Shown here in pieces: positions 1-9,143 of a stretch of 64,000 nucleotides of DNA. The DNA lies in the NCBI GenBank assembly GCA_910584095.1, contig CAJTYU010000001.1, positions 186,001-250,000 of the forward strand. The letters are read 5' to 3'. The notes under the pieces were generated by a model. That model was not told where the DNA came from. It did no database searches and was given only the letters and a program-made list of their open reading frames with translations. Position numbers and translations under genes: made by a program. How positions within the stretch are numbered: the stretch's first letter is position 1; the number at the start of each line of letters is the position of its first letter. This stretch comes from an uncultured Dorea sp. GTDB lineage: Bacteria; Bacillota; Clostridia; Lachnospirales; Lachnospiraceae.

Positions 1-501
1 AGTTATCATCTCTCCGCAGATAAAATTCACAGTTATAGTAAAAGTAACATCTTTACCTGATAAATCTGGGTTATTCGTATATGGATCTGGAAAATTCCCA
101 TTCCAGTCAAATGTTTCCCCCGGCTTATGTCCAATAATACTATCTTCAAACCCCTGAATAAAAGACCCGGATCCAATCTCCAGATTAAACCCTTCCGAAC
201 TGCCGCCGTCAAACGCCTCTCCGTCTATTTTCCCGACAAAATCAATATTGACGGTATCCCCAGACTTTACCTTTCCGTCCTTGATTTCTTCCGGAGCTGC
301 ATATTGTGACAGCACTGCCTCAATATATTCCTCTACCTTTTCATCATTTATCTCTTCCGGTTCTTCAATATCCGCCACTTCTATACCCTTGTATCCGCCG
401 ACCGACACATATTCGTTAGATGCATTATTGCTGGAGCATCCCGCCAGAAACATCGACGCCGCCAATACGCCTGTTATTAATGCTGCTGCTTTTCTCTTCA
501 T
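1..501 (-). CDS. FKBP-type peptidyl-prolyl isomerase lipoprotein, trigger-factor-like (3' end outside window)
   Basis: The reading frame is open from an ATG at 501 to the window edge, giving 167 codons without a stop, so the C-terminus is missing. Residues 1-22 form a signal peptide ending in a lipobox (LAGC, Cys22), followed by a Ser/Asn-rich linker, so the mature protein should be a membrane-anchored lipoprotein outside the cell. Residues of about 60-165 match the FKBP domain as found in trigger factor, with VNIDFVGKIDGEAFDGG and FIQGFEDSIIGHKPGETF. Trigger factor itself is cytosolic and ribosome-bound; this one lacks the N-terminal ribosome-binding domain. The inferred role is folding of exported proteins. 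Confident on family, less on substrate. Confidence 0.85.
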   Translation of the reverse strand, partial: MKRKAAALITGVLAASMFLAGCSSNNASNEYVSVGGYKGIEVADIEEPEEINDEKVEEYIEAVLSQYAAPEEIKDGKVKSGDTVNIDFVGKIDGEAFDGGSSEGFNLEIGSGSFIQGFEDSIIGHKPGETFDWNGNFPDPYTNNPDLSGKDVTFTITVNFICGEMIT

Positions 502-691
502 AAATACCTCCGTCATCCTTTCATCCCGCCGCGGACATAAGAATGATTTTCCTTTCTCCCAGCCGTTTGGGTCCGCTAATATATTTCATGATAATATCCT
601 GTGAAATTCCTGAAACGTTCTTAAGTATATCACAATCATATAGTTAAGAAAAGTTTTTTCACAGGATTTTCATGATTGCACTTCAAATCTC

Positions 692-720
692 TTGCGCTGA
701 GATAAAAACGATGTTAAAAT
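692..720 (+). promoter_or_regulatory. Probable sigma-A promoter for the 791-1228 gene
   Basis: TTGCGC at 692-697 and TAAAAT at 715-720 are separated by 17 bases and lie about 70 bases before the GTG start at 791. This is a match to the vegetative consensus and has not been tested. The 289-base gap between the divergent genes (502-790) holds nothing else that I recognise. Confidence 0.45.
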
Positions 721-790
721 GAATAACAGTTTAGCTGCATGCCCATTCGGTTTACAGCATGGATGAGAATACACTTTGAGGAGGATTTAC

Positions 791-1228
791 GTGAGTACAT
801 TTACAATAGTTCTATTAGTCATAGCAGTAATTTTGCTTATCGTATTCGTCGGCTTGACGTTTCTCGGCCGGAGAATGCAGAAAAAACAAGATGCACAGCA
901 GGAACAGCTTGAAGCTGCCGCTCAGCAGGTCAGCATGCTGATTATTGATAAGAAGAGGATGAAGCTTAAGGAAGCCGGCTTCCCTCAGTTTGTAGTCGAC
1001 AACACTCCAAAGTACCTGCGACGCTCGAAGGTTCCTGTCGTAAAGGCCAAGATCGGTCCAAAAATTATGACTCTGATGTGCGACGGAGCTATATTTGACC
1101 AGATTCCCGTCAAGAAAGAGGTCAAGGCAACCGTAAGCGGCATCTATATTACCGCAGTGCGGGGCATCCGCGGCCCATTAGTTACACCGCAGAAGAAGAA
1201 GGGCTTCTTTGCAAGATTCAGAAAGTAA
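791..1228 (+). CDS. Conserved single-pass membrane protein of unknown function (145 aa)
   Basis: The GTG at 791 is chosen because GAGGAGG at 778-784 is well spaced before it; an upstream in-frame TTG at 776 overlaps that ribosome binding site. Residues of about 3-25 are one hydrophobic membrane segment (IVLLVIAVILLIVFVGLTF). A charged, helical stretch with Gln/Glu/Ala runs follows, and then a basic, probably cytoplasmic domain ending in a Lys/Arg-rich tail. The topology (N-out, C-in) is inferred. I know no function for this family; similar short proteins occur beside housekeeping genes in Lachnospiraceae. A hairpin terminator follows at 1243-1273, so it appears to be monocistronic. Confidence 0.75.
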   Translation: MSTFTIVLLVIAVILLIVFVGLTFLGRRMQKKQDAQQEQLEAAAQQVSMLIIDKKRMKLKEAGFPQFVVDNTPKYLRRSKVPVVKAKIGPKIMTLMCDGAIFDQIPVKKEVKATVSGIYITAVRGIRGPLVTPQKKKGFFARFRK

Positions 1229-1242
1229 GAATAAATAATTAC

Positions 1243-1273
1243 AGAAAAGATTGCGCTTCACGCAATCTTTTCT
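1243..1273. terminator. Bidirectional intrinsic terminator between convergent genes
   Basis: A perfect 13-base stem (AGAAAAGATTGCG / CGCAATCTTTTCT) has a 5-base loop, with T-rich sequence on both sides. It lies between the 791-1228 gene on the plus strand and the DUF1934 gene on the minus strand and can serve both. Confidence 0.8.
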
Positions 1274-1298
1274 TAATATTTACAATATACGCGCCTGT

Positions 1299-1736
1299 TT
1301 ATCCAATGCCTCTCACATTCACTTTAATCTGACTGTCTGAAAATGGTTCGTTATTGATATCAAGCGCATAAAAAATATTCACGTCGATCTCGTCTTCCCG
1401 GATATCCATCTGCAGATCCTTGGTGTGAATTCCAACAAGAAATTCCCCGAAAGGCGTCTGATAGCTTGTCATATTAATCTTATCCTTTTCAAATACCATA
1501 CGGGTATTGCCGGCTCCGCTTTTACTAATTTCAAATGAAGTGCCGCCTGTAATCTTCACTGTATTCCGGATTGCGCCAGGCATGCCTTCCGCCACTTCGT
1601 CATATATAATATAATGCTTTCCGTTTTTCTGATAATAAGACGCCGGTGTAATGATCTCTATCGGATCATCCTCTCTCTCATCGCCCGGCAGACCATAGTG
1701 AAGACCTGCAATACTAATCAATACTTCTTTCTTCAT
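1299..1736 (-). CDS. DUF1934 family protein (YwiB-like beta-barrel)
   Basis: This 145-residue protein starts with MKKEVLISIAGLHYG and has no signal peptide or membrane segment. It carries the pattern of DUF1934/YwiB proteins: an N-terminal beta strand, a central IIYDE motif and the MVFEKDKINMTSYQTPFG stretch. Proteins of this family are predicted lipocalin-like beta-barrels of unknown ligand. A good ribosome binding site (GGGGAGAGG) precedes the ATG. It lies just downstream of murI in the same direction with a 38-base gap, so the two are probably co-transcribed. The family assignment is firm; no biochemical role is known to me. Confidence 0.8.
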   Translation of the reverse strand: MKKEVLISIAGLHYGLPGDEREDDPIEIITPASYYQKNGKHYIIYDEVAEGMPGAIRNTVKITGGTSFEISKSGAGNTRMVFEKDKINMTSYQTPFGEFLVGIHTKDLQMDIREDEIDVNIFYALDINNEPFSDSQIKVNVRGIG

Positions 1737-1774
1737 AGACCTCTCCCCTTGTAACAGAACGGTTTCTTCATACT

Positions 1775-2590
1775 TTAGTATTCCTCAATATTTATCTGGC
1801 GGATCGTCTCTACATTATATGGAAGAACCGAATTAGCAAACTGTTTGAATTTCTCCGCCGCATCGCTGACATAAAATTCATATTTGTTAAATTCCTCATT
1901 CTCACTGCTCATATTACGCTTTTTAAGAAGCTTCTTTAAATCCATGGCCGCCTCGTATGCGGGATTCACAATCCGGACTCCCTCTCCCATATACTGTATA
2001 ATCGCGGAACGCAGCAGCGGGTAATGGGTACAGCCAAGGATCAAAGTGTCTACCTCCGACTCCTTCATCTCCTTCAAATAGATATCTATCACTTCCTCCG
2101 TAATATGATGTCTGGTAAATCCTTCCTCCACCAACGGTACAAACAGCGGACATGCCTTCCCCAAAACCTCTGCTCTTGGCTCCATCTCATGGATTACTCT
2201 CGTATACATCTGGCTGCAGATCGTCCCTTCTGTTCCCACTACGCCGATTTTCTTATTCTTTGTCTCACTAAGCGCGGCCCTTGCTCCCGGCTCAATCACT
2301 CCGATGATCGGCGTGTCAAACTCCTGTCTTACTGTCTCTAACGCCTGCGCGGTAGCCGTATTGCAGGCGATCACAATCGCCTTAACATTTCTCGTCTTCA
2401 GGAAACGGATAATCTGTCTGGAGAAGCGGATAATAGACTCCTTTGATTTACTGCCATAGGGAAGTCTGGCGGTATCCCCAAAATATACAATATTCTCATC
2501 GGGAAGCTGCCGCATAATCTCTCTTGCTACAGTCAAACCTCCTACGCCGGAATCAAACACTCCTATCGGCGCTTTTCTCAAATCCTTCAT
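1775..2590 (-). CDS. murI: Glutamate racemase
   Basis: The enzyme converts L-glutamate to D-glutamate for peptidoglycan precursors in the cytosol. The N-terminal FDSGVGGLT motif and the two catalytic cysteines are present: Cys76 in ACNTATA and Cys187 in GCTHYPLL. The ATG at 2590 is preceded by GAGGAG with 8-base spacing. An in-frame GTG further upstream at 2629 lacks such a site and would add 13 atypical residues, so I use 2590, giving 271 residues, normal for the family. It follows dnaE by about 60 bases on the same strand and probably belongs to the same long transcription unit. Other wall genes (ddl, murF) lie elsewhere in the window. Confidence 0.95.
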   Translation of the reverse strand: MKDLRKAPIGVFDSGVGGLTVAREIMRQLPDENIVYFGDTARLPYGSKSKESIIRFSRQIIRFLKTRNVKAIVIACNTATAQALETVRQEFDTPIIGVIEPGARAALSETKNKKIGVVGTEGTICSQMYTRVIHEMEPRAEVLGKACPLFVPLVEEGFTRHHITEEVIDIYLKEMKESEVDTLILGCTHYPLLRSAIIQYMGEGVRIVNPAYEAAMDLKKLLKKRNMSSENEEFNKYEFYVSDAAEKFKQFANSVLPYNVETIRQINIEEY

Positions 2591-2651
2591 CCTAACAACT
2601 CCTCTAAATTCTTCGTCTAAGCGCTTCACAATCTATATTGTAACCTATATG

Positions 2652-5600
2652 TTACCTGTTTTCAATGGGTTTTTCCACTACCTTCACGCACGCCTCTCCG
2701 TAATAGTTCGCAAGCCTGCCAAAAATCGCCGGCTCAATCCGGATATTTCTCCCCGCCGGAAGCCGCTTCACCGCCCGTTCCTCCCGGCAGTAAATAACCA
2801 CGGCGTCTTTTCCCTCCGATTCCTTCAGCATATCAAAAAGCTGAGACTCCTCCTCTAAATACGCCGTCTTATTCGGGAACTGAATCCACAACTCTTTCTT
2901 TGTCTGATCGAAGGGAATTATTTTTTCACAAATCAGCTTGCTGGGAGCGTCGTCCTCCTCAGACACCCTGCCGCGTACAAATACCTTACTGTCTTCATTC
3001 AGAAAGCTTTGGTTCCGTTCATAATCTCTTGGGAATACCACAACCTCCACTGTTCCCGCCAGATCCTCTATCGTCAGGAAGGCCATCGTCTGATTCGTCT
3101 TGGTATACTTAATTGTCTTCTCGATAATCATCCCTCCGACGGTTTCTTTTGCCCCGTCGCGGACCCTTGCCCGGCCGGTCTCATCATCAATCTGGAAATC
3201 CAGCGTAGTCTTTGAGATGCTCTTTCTCCACTTCTCCTCATAGTCTTCCAGCGGATGACCTGACAAATATACTCCCAAAACCTCCTTCTCAAATGCGAAC
3301 ATAGTCTCTTTCTCATATTCGCCTACATCCGGAAGCGGAATATCAAATTCCTTTTTTTGTTCTTCATCCACGAAATCAAACAATGACATCTGGCCTGTCA
3401 TGGAATACTTACGCTCCTGACTGACCTGCTCCAACACTCTCAGGTAAATCATCATAAATTGTTTCCTTGTGCCGCCAAAGCTGTCAAATACTCCCGCTTT
3501 GATAAAGTTCTCCAGCGTACGCTTATTGGTCTCTTTTCCGGAAAGCCTCTCTATGAAGTCCTTTAGATTCTTATAAGGCCCTCTCGCATTCCGCTCCTCC
3601 GCAATCGCCTGAATCACCGGCCTTCCCACGCTTTTAATCGCCGCCAGTCCATAACGGATGCAGCCGTTATCCACAGAAAAATCTCCTTCTCCTTTATTAA
3701 TATCCGGAGGCAGGATCTTAATCCCCATCTGTCTTGTGCTGTAAATATACTCCGCTACCTTAGTGGAATTATCTATCACGGAAGTCATAAGCGCCGCCAT
3801 AAATTCAACCGGATAGTAATATTTCAAATAGGCAGTCTGATAAGACACAACCGCATATGCCGCCGCATGGGATTTGTTAAATGCATACTTGGCAAAATCA
3901 ATCATCTCATCGTATATCTTGTTGGCCGTCGCCTCGCTGATTCCATTATTTACACAGCCCGGAACGCCCTCCGCTTCATTTCCGTACACAAAGCTCTGCC
4001 GTTCCTTCTTCATCACATCGCCCTTTTTCTTGGACATGGCGCGGCGCAGCAAATCGCTCCGCCCAAGAGTATATCCGGCAAGATCCCGCACAATCTGCAT
4101 AACCTGTTCCTGATAAACAATACAGCCGTAAGTGGGTTCTAAGATCGGTTCAAGCTGAGGACAGTCGTACGTAATCATATCCTGATGATTTTTCCCTTTG
4201 ATATACTGAGGAATAAAATCCATCGGCCCCGGCCGATACAGAGCGATTCCCGCTATAATATCTTCAAGACTCTGAGGCTTTAATTCCTTGATAAAGCTCT
4301 TCATCCCCGCGCTTTCCAGCTGGAACACGCCGTCTGTCTTTCCTGTGCCTATATAATCCAGCACCGGCCTATCATTGTAATCAATCTCATCCAGATTGAT
4401 CTCTCTGCCGGTACTCTTTTTAATCAATTCCTGCGCGCTGTTAATCACCGTCAGATTCCTAAGCCCCAGAAAGTCCATTTTTAGAAGTCCCAGTTCCTCT
4501 AAGGTCGTCATAGTAAACTGCGTAGTCACAGAACCATCCGAACCAAGAGACAGCGGAACATACTCATCAATGGACTTCTGGCTGATCACCACTCCCGCAG
4601 CATGCATGGAGGTATGCCTCGGCAGTCCTTCCAGACGTTTTGACATATCTATCAGTTCTTTAACCTGCCCGTCCTCCTCATACAGCTTTCGAAGCTCACT
4701 GTTTTTTTCCAAAGCGCCTTTCAGCGTAATATTAGGCTCCTGCGGAACCATCTTCGCAATATTATCCACAAAGGCATAGGGCAGATCCATTACCCTTCCC
4801 ACATCACGTATTACGCCCCTCGCCGCCAGTGTACCAAAGGTTACAATCTGTACCACACAGTCCGCGCCGTATTTCCTGCTCACATAATCAATGACCTCCT
4901 GCCTTCCCTCCGGGGCGAAGTCCACATCAATATCCGGCATAGACACGCGCTCCGGATTTAGGAAACGTTCAAACAGAAGCTGGTATTTAATCGGGTCTAT
5001 GGTAGTAATCCCAAGGCAGTACGACACAATGCTTCCCGCTGCGGAACCTCGTCCCGGCCCTACCATGATCCCGTGATCCTTTGCATATTTAATAAAGTCC
5101 CAAACAATCAGGAAATAATCCACATATCCCATGGTTCGAATAACCGAAAGCTCATAAGACAGCCGCTCTTTCAGCTCTTCTGTTACCGGATGATAAAGCC
5201 CCTCAAGACCTTCAAAGCACAACTGGTTCAAATACTCCCATGACGTCTTTCCCTCCGGCACGTCATACTTGGGGAGCTTCGTCACGCCAAATTCAATCTC
5301 CACATTACACCGGTCCGCGATCTTCTGGGTATTCTCCAATGCCTCCAATGCATAAGGAAAAAGCTTCTTCATCTCTTCCTCAGATTTAATGTAATACTGG
5401 CCTCCCTCATAACGCATCCTGTCCTCGTCCGCAAGTTTCTTGCCGGTCTGCAGGCAGAGCAGGATATCATGAGGCTTCACGTCATCCGCATAGGTGTAGT
5501 GCACGTCATTGGTAGCCGCCAGAGGAATCCCTGTTTCCGCGCTCATACGCAGCAGAGCCTGATTTACTGTCTGCTGCATGGGAATCCCATGATCCTGGAG

Positions 5601-6125
5601 TTCAAGAAAGAAATTGCCCTTCCCGAATATCCGCTCATACCGAAGCGCCGCTTCCTTTCCTTCCTCATACAGCCCCCTAGACACATATTTCTGGACTTCG
5701 CCGGCCAGACAAGCGCTCAAAGCAATAATACCCTCATGGTAGTTTTCTAACACCTCCAGATCCACTCTGGGCTTATAGTAATATCCTTCCGTAAAGCCTC
5801 TGGATACAATTTTCATCAGATTATGGTAACCCGTATCATTCTCAGCCAGCAGGACCAGATGATAATACCTATCCTCGCCGCCCTGTCCTGGATCCTTCTT
5901 AAACCGGGAGCCCGGCGCCACATAGACTTCACTTCCAAGAACCGGCTTGATTCCAGCCGCCCTAGCCGCCCGGTAGAAATCAATCACGCCAAACATCACG
6001 CCGTGGTCTGTAATCGCCACGCTGTCCATCCCCAGCTCCTTTACCCGGGCGATGCATTCTTTTATTTTATTTGAACCGTCCAGCAGACTATATTCTGTAT
6101 GGACATGTAAATGTGCAAATGCCAT
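2652..6125 (-). CDS. dnaE: DNA polymerase III alpha subunit, DnaE type
   Basis: This 1157-residue protein is of normal DnaE1 length. It begins with the PHP domain (HLHVHTEYSLLDG near residue 5, ITDHG). The C-family polymerase palm and fingers follow, with the catalytic PDIDVDF motif near residue 400. Downstream are the helix-hairpin-helix region (SLGLRNLT-like and HMHAAG motifs) and an OB-fold with VGGMI near residue 1010. In Firmicutes PolC is the main replicase and DnaE extends primers or acts in lagging-strand synthesis. The ribosome binding site is weak (AGCAGGGTG). The gene is intact and lies in a minus-strand run with cvfB-like upstream and murI downstream. Confidence 0.97.
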   Translation of the reverse strand: MAFAHLHVHTEYSLLDGSNKIKECIARVKELGMDSVAITDHGVMFGVIDFYRAARAAGIKPVLGSEVYVAPGSRFKKDPGQGGEDRYYHLVLLAENDTGYHNLMKIVSRGFTEGYYYKPRVDLEVLENYHEGIIALSACLAGEVQKYVSRGLYEEGKEAALRYERIFGKGNFFLELQDHGIPMQQTVNQALLRMSAETGIPLAATNDVHYTYADDVKPHDILLCLQTGKKLADEDRMRYEGGQYYIKSEEEMKKLFPYALEALENTQKIADRCNVEIEFGVTKLPKYDVPEGKTSWEYLNQLCFEGLEGLYHPVTEELKERLSYELSVIRTMGYVDYFLIVWDFIKYAKDHGIMVGPGRGSAAGSIVSYCLGITTIDPIKYQLLFERFLNPERVSMPDIDVDFAPEGRQEVIDYVSRKYGADCVVQIVTFGTLAARGVIRDVGRVMDLPYAFVDNIAKMVPQEPNITLKGALEKNSELRKLYEEDGQVKELIDMSKRLEGLPRHTSMHAAGVVISQKSIDEYVPLSLGSDGSVTTQFTMTTLEELGLLKMDFLGLRNLTVINSAQELIKKSTGREINLDEIDYNDRPVLDYIGTGKTDGVFQLESAGMKSFIKELKPQSLEDIIAGIALYRPGPMDFIPQYIKGKNHQDMITYDCPQLEPILEPTYGCIVYQEQVMQIVRDLAGYTLGRSDLLRRAMSKKKGDVMKKERQSFVYGNEAEGVPGCVNNGISEATANKIYDEMIDFAKYAFNKSHAAAYAVVSYQTAYLKYYYPVEFMAALMTSVIDNSTKVAEYIYSTRQMGIKILPPDINKGEGDFSVDNGCIRYGLAAIKSVGRPVIQAIAEERNARGPYKNLKDFIERLSGKETNKRTLENFIKAGVFDSFGGTRKQFMMIYLRVLEQVSQERKYSMTGQMSLFDFVDEEQKKEFDIPLPDVGEYEKETMFAFEKEVLGVYLSGHPLEDYEEKWRKSISKTTLDFQIDDETGRARVRDGAKETVGGMIIEKTIKYTKTNQTMAFLTIEDLAGTVEVVVFPRDYERNQSFLNEDSKVFVRGRVSEEDDAPSKLICEKIIPFDQTKKELWIQFPNKTAYLEEESQLFDMLKESEGKDAVVIYCREERAVKRLPAGRNIRIEPAIFGRLANYYGEACVKVVEKPIENR

Positions 6126-6153
6126 TGCCGCACCCTGCTTTCTTATGTAACCG

Positions 6154-6987
6154 CTATTTTATCCGTATTTCAGATTCTGTAATCGTAATCTTACCCGCCC
6201 GCAGAAGCCGTCCCGCAGCCCGCTTAAAAGCATTCCTGCTAAGGCCTGTCTCCTGCTTGATCAGTTCTGCTCCCGCTTTATCCGTAAAAGGATAAGAACC
6301 TCCTCGCTTCTTTATATCTTCCAGCATCCGCTCCGCATCCAAATCCATTTGTATAAAAGCCTTCTCACGTAAGCTGAGATCTAACTTTCCATCCGGCTTT
6401 ACTCCCGCAACCCTTGCCTCGATCCGGTCTCCTACCCTGTGGCTGCCGTAGGTTTCACGCTTTGGAACCAGTCCGCAGAAAATATCGTCCACAGCTGTAA
6501 ACCAACCGAAATTATCGCTCATTTCATAGATAATGCCCTGAACTTTATCATCCTTCTTATACGGAGAATCCTTCCGCAGCTTCTCGTACACCTTCATAGT
6601 TGCGCAGAGCCTGCCGCTTTTATCCACATAAAGACTTACCAGACATTCATCTCCCGGTTTCACCTTCGCCGTCTGTTCTTTAAATGGAAGCAGCAGGTCC
6701 TTCTCCAGCCCCCAGTCAAGAAATGCCCCTATTTTTCCCGTATCCAGAACCTTCAGCGCTTTTACTTGTCCCAGCGTCAGCAGCGGTTCTCTAGTGGTCG
6801 CTATCATCCGGTCCTTAGAATCTTTATATAGAAATACCTCCACCGAATCTCCCACTTCAATTCCTTCAGGCGCCTGTTTCTTCGGGAGCAGCACCTTATC
6901 CTCAGCCGTTCCCAGATACACGCCAAACTCTACCTTCTTTACTACCATTAAGCTTAATCTTTTTCCCAGATTTTCTTCTATTATCAT
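6154..6987 (-). CDS. CvfB/YitL-like RNA-binding protein with S1 domains
   Basis: A 277-residue cytosolic protein. Successive S1-like OB folds are visible (VEFGVYLGTAEDKVLLPKK, then GKIGAFLDWGLEKDLLLPF, then a third near residue 150 with MSDNFGWFTAVDDIFCGLVP). A C-terminal winged helix follows (KRGGSYPFTDKAGAELI...LSRNAFKRAAGRLL). This arrangement is that of Staphylococcus CvfB and Bacillus YitL, which affect virulence gene or RNA control; the precise target is unknown. It starts 3 bases after the thioesterase stop, with GGAGAATAACGG before the ATG, so translation is probably coupled. Confidence 0.85.
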   Translation of the reverse strand: MIIEENLGKRLSLMVVKKVEFGVYLGTAEDKVLLPKKQAPEGIEVGDSVEVFLYKDSKDRMIATTREPLLTLGQVKALKVLDTGKIGAFLDWGLEKDLLLPFKEQTAKVKPGDECLVSLYVDKSGRLCATMKVYEKLRKDSPYKKDDKVQGIIYEMSDNFGWFTAVDDIFCGLVPKRETYGSHRVGDRIEARVAGVKPDGKLDLSLREKAFIQMDLDAERMLEDIKKRGGSYPFTDKAGAELIKQETGLSRNAFKRAAGRLLRAGKITITESEIRIK

Positions 6988-6990
6988 CCG

Positions 6991-7698
6991 TTATTCTCCT
7001 ATTAATTCCACGATGGCATAAGGCTTTCCTTCCGTATCGCAAAGCTCTATCACCGTACGTTCCTTTTCTTTTGCAGTTCTCGGCAGAATGATATCCCCAT
7101 ATACCGCCGATTTCTTATATTCTACCCGCGCTTGACAGACTTCCATTTCTTCCGGAAGCGCTTCCAGCGCCATCTGCACATACTGGCAGTTATTTACATG
7201 ATCGTTGGTGTCAATATGATGCTTCCGCACCTGAAAACGCTCTCCCTCTTCCATCCGCTGCGGAAGGCTGATTTTCCTCGGCGCATAGTCCATCTCAAGG
7301 GGTTCTTCCATACCATAACCCTTGATTTCCTCTTCACTGGGTTTTATGGGCCTCCTCTTTTCCTTATCCATATAGGCCCAGATGGAATTCGCATAAGCGG
7401 CCCTCCTTCCTTCTGCATCCCGCATCAGAAAATTCCGCTCGCCCAGCGCGCCTTTAAAACCTGTGGGCCATGTACATACCTTTACGGTCTCGCCCAGACG
7501 CGGATACCGTTCTACCACAATCTGCCAGCCCGTTAATACCCATGCCCGTCCTTCTTCCTTCAGCCGGTTCACTCCAAACCCAATACTCTCTGAATGAAAA
7601 ATACTGCAGTCCTGAAAATAATTGATAATCCCCGGCAGTGTGATCCTCTCGCTCTGGTCAATCTCGCTGTACCGGATTCTGCTGTCAAATGCATACAT
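6991..7698 (-). CDS. Acyl-ACP thioesterase
   Basis: A 235-residue double-hotdog thioesterase. The first hotdog starts with SRIRYSEIDQSERITLPGIINYFQD. The second carries the catalytic DTNDHVNNCQYVQMALEALP region near residue 165, with the Asn-His pair of bacterial and plant FatA/FatB-type enzymes. It hydrolyses acyl-ACP to release fatty acids in the cytosol. The start has AAAGGAG 8 bases upstream. It lies immediately upstream of the cvfB-like gene and downstream of spoIIR, all on the same strand. Chain length cannot be read from the sequence. Confidence 0.9.
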   Translation of the reverse strand: MYAFDSRIRYSEIDQSERITLPGIINYFQDCSIFHSESIGFGVNRLKEEGRAWVLTGWQIVVERYPRLGETVKVCTWPTGFKGALGERNFLMRDAEGRRAAYANSIWAYMDKEKRRPIKPSEEEIKGYGMEEPLEMDYAPRKISLPQRMEEGERFQVRKHHIDTNDHVNNCQYVQMALEALPEEMEVCQARVEYKKSAVYGDIILPRTAKEKERTVIELCDTEGKPYAIVELIGE

Positions 7699-7722
7699 TC
7701 AACTTTCTCCTTTTGTCCTTCG

Positions 7723-8406
7723 TTACTGCTCTTTTGAAAAAAAGAACCATTTAATTTTGAAATCTGAGGTACAGGTTATCATCTCATAAGCATCCTCGTC
7801 CAGTACCCCCTTAAGCTCCTGCTTGTCCTCCGGCGCCACGACTCCTCCAACCGCATCGGTAAAGCATAGATTTGGGTACAGGCAGCACCACCAGTTATGC
7901 CCTTCTCCGCTTCCGATACGAATCCTTAACGCCTCATAAACGCCCGCCGGAAATGTAACATCTCCATAGGTCTTCTCAGGAAATTCATCCATCACAATCT
8001 CTGCGGTTACAGTATCGCTGCTATTCTCCCTCCCTGCAGTCTGCTGCGCCAATTCAGTAATGTCCGTCAAGTGTTCCCGGACAAACTCCTTTGTTTCGCT
8101 AAGTCCGTCCTTCCCGTCCAGTTCTTCCTGAAGATAAGAGATAACCGCACTTTTTACCTGAATTTTCACCTGCTGATCCCTCTCGCTGTCACTGTCCGCC
8201 AGAACATGAAACCGAAGCACCTGTCCTGCAAGCTCCGCCGCCGCCTGTTTCTCCCTTGCTTCCACAAGAAGTCCCCGCTGCATGGTTGCCCATACGGTAA
8301 GTACCGCTGCGGCCGTTATGGAAATCCCCAGACAAATTCCATGAATCCTCCGGGAAAAATATTCTCTCTCTCTTACTTTTCTTTCTGATCTGTTTCTAAT
8401 TTTCAC
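7723..8406 (-). CDS. spoIIR: Stage II sporulation protein R (SpoIIR)
   Basis: SpoIIR is the forespore-produced signalling protein that activates the SpoIIGA protease, which then processes pro-sigma-E in the mother cell. The protein has a basic N-terminus, one membrane segment at about residues 20-40 acting as export signal, and the conserved core RFHVLADSDSERDQQVKIQVK, where family members share H-V-x-A-x-S-D-x-x-x-D-Q. It ends with the WWCCLYPNLCF motif typical of the family. The GTG at 8406 is preferred (AAAGGAG 10 bases upstream) over a GTG at 8415, which abuts that site. It is good evidence for an endospore former. Confidence 0.92.
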   Translation of the reverse strand: MKIRNRSERKVREREYFSRRIHGICLGISITAAAVLTVWATMQRGLLVEAREKQAAAELAGQVLRFHVLADSDSERDQQVKIQVKSAVISYLQEELDGKDGLSETKEFVREHLTDITELAQQTAGRENSSDTVTAEIVMDEFPEKTYGDVTFPAGVYEALRIRIGSGEGHNWWCCLYPNLCFTDAVGGVVAPEDKQELKGVLDEDAYEMITCTSDFKIKWFFFSKEQ

Positions 8407-8453
8407 TATGTACACACTCCTTTCATCAGAAGTATGGACATACGTTGAACAGA

Positions 8454-9143
8454 TTATTCTCTCACGCCGTTTTTTGTACGAATTATTCCGCTGATTGCTT
8501 CGGCCTGGTTACCTATATGGCGGCATAAAATCTCAGCTGCCCGGTCCTTCTGCCGTTTCTCGATTGCACGGATCAAACTCTCATGCTCCTCCAAAAGCTG
8601 TGGGAACACGGCATCATTTTTCAAATATTCCACTCGGTAACGGTACATCTGCTCCCGCAGATTGTTCAGAATCTGAATCAGCTTTTGATTGCCTGTCGCC
8701 AAATTAATCAAATCATGAAAATGTTCATCAACCGCCGCAATCTCCGTTATATTCCCGCTTATCAGAATATCCCGAAAATTATCTGCCGCCTCCTTAAGCT
8801 CTCTGATCTGGGCTTTTGTAATCTGTTCGCAGGCAAGCTGTACCGCAAGCTTTTCCAGCGCTTCCCTTACCTCCAGCACATCCCTCAGATTCTTCTCTGT
8901 GATCTCGGCCACCTCCGCCCCTTTTCTGGGAACCATAAGCACCAATCCCTCAAGTTCCAGCTTGCGGATCGCCTCGCGGATCGGAGTACGGCTTACCCCC
9001 AGCTTTTTAGCAAGCTGTATTTCCATCAGCCGTTCTCCCGGCTTTAACTCGCCTTTTAGGATCGCCTGCCTGAGCGTATGGAACACCACATCTCGAAGCG
9101 GCAGATATTCATTCATTTTAACTTCAAAACTTGGTTCCTTCAT
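8454..9143 (-). CDS. GntR-family transcriptional regulator, FCD (FadR-like) subfamily
   Basis: A 229-residue regulator. The winged helix at residues of about 15-80 (PGERLMEIQLAKKLGVSRTP, IREAIRKLELEGLV) is followed by an all-helical FCD ligand domain. That domain has the metal-binding pattern DEHFHDLI near residue 140, with further His residues (LLEEHESLI, CRHIGNQA). FCD proteins usually bind carboxylic acids or sugar acids; the ligand here is unknown. The start (AAGGAG 8 bases upstream) lies inside the end of ispE, overlapping by 20 bases, so it is translationally coupled to an isoprenoid gene. No obvious metabolic target lies next to it. Confidence 0.88.
   Translation of the reverse strand: MKEPSFEVKMNEYLPLRDVVFHTLRQAILKGELKPGERLMEIQLAKKLGVSRTPIREAIRKLELEGLVLMVPRKGAEVAEITEKNLRDVLEVREALEKLAVQLACEQITKAQIRELKEAADNFRDILISGNITEIAAVDEHFHDLINLATGNQKLIQILNNLREQMYRYRVEYLKNDAVFPQLLEEHESLIRAIEKRQKDRAAEILCRHIGNQAEAISGIIRTKNGVRE

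Noticed and set aside
4396..4779. Long plus-strand frames inside dnaE and other genes
   Set aside because: They run antisense to clear coding sequence, have no ribosome binding site and no recognisable domains.
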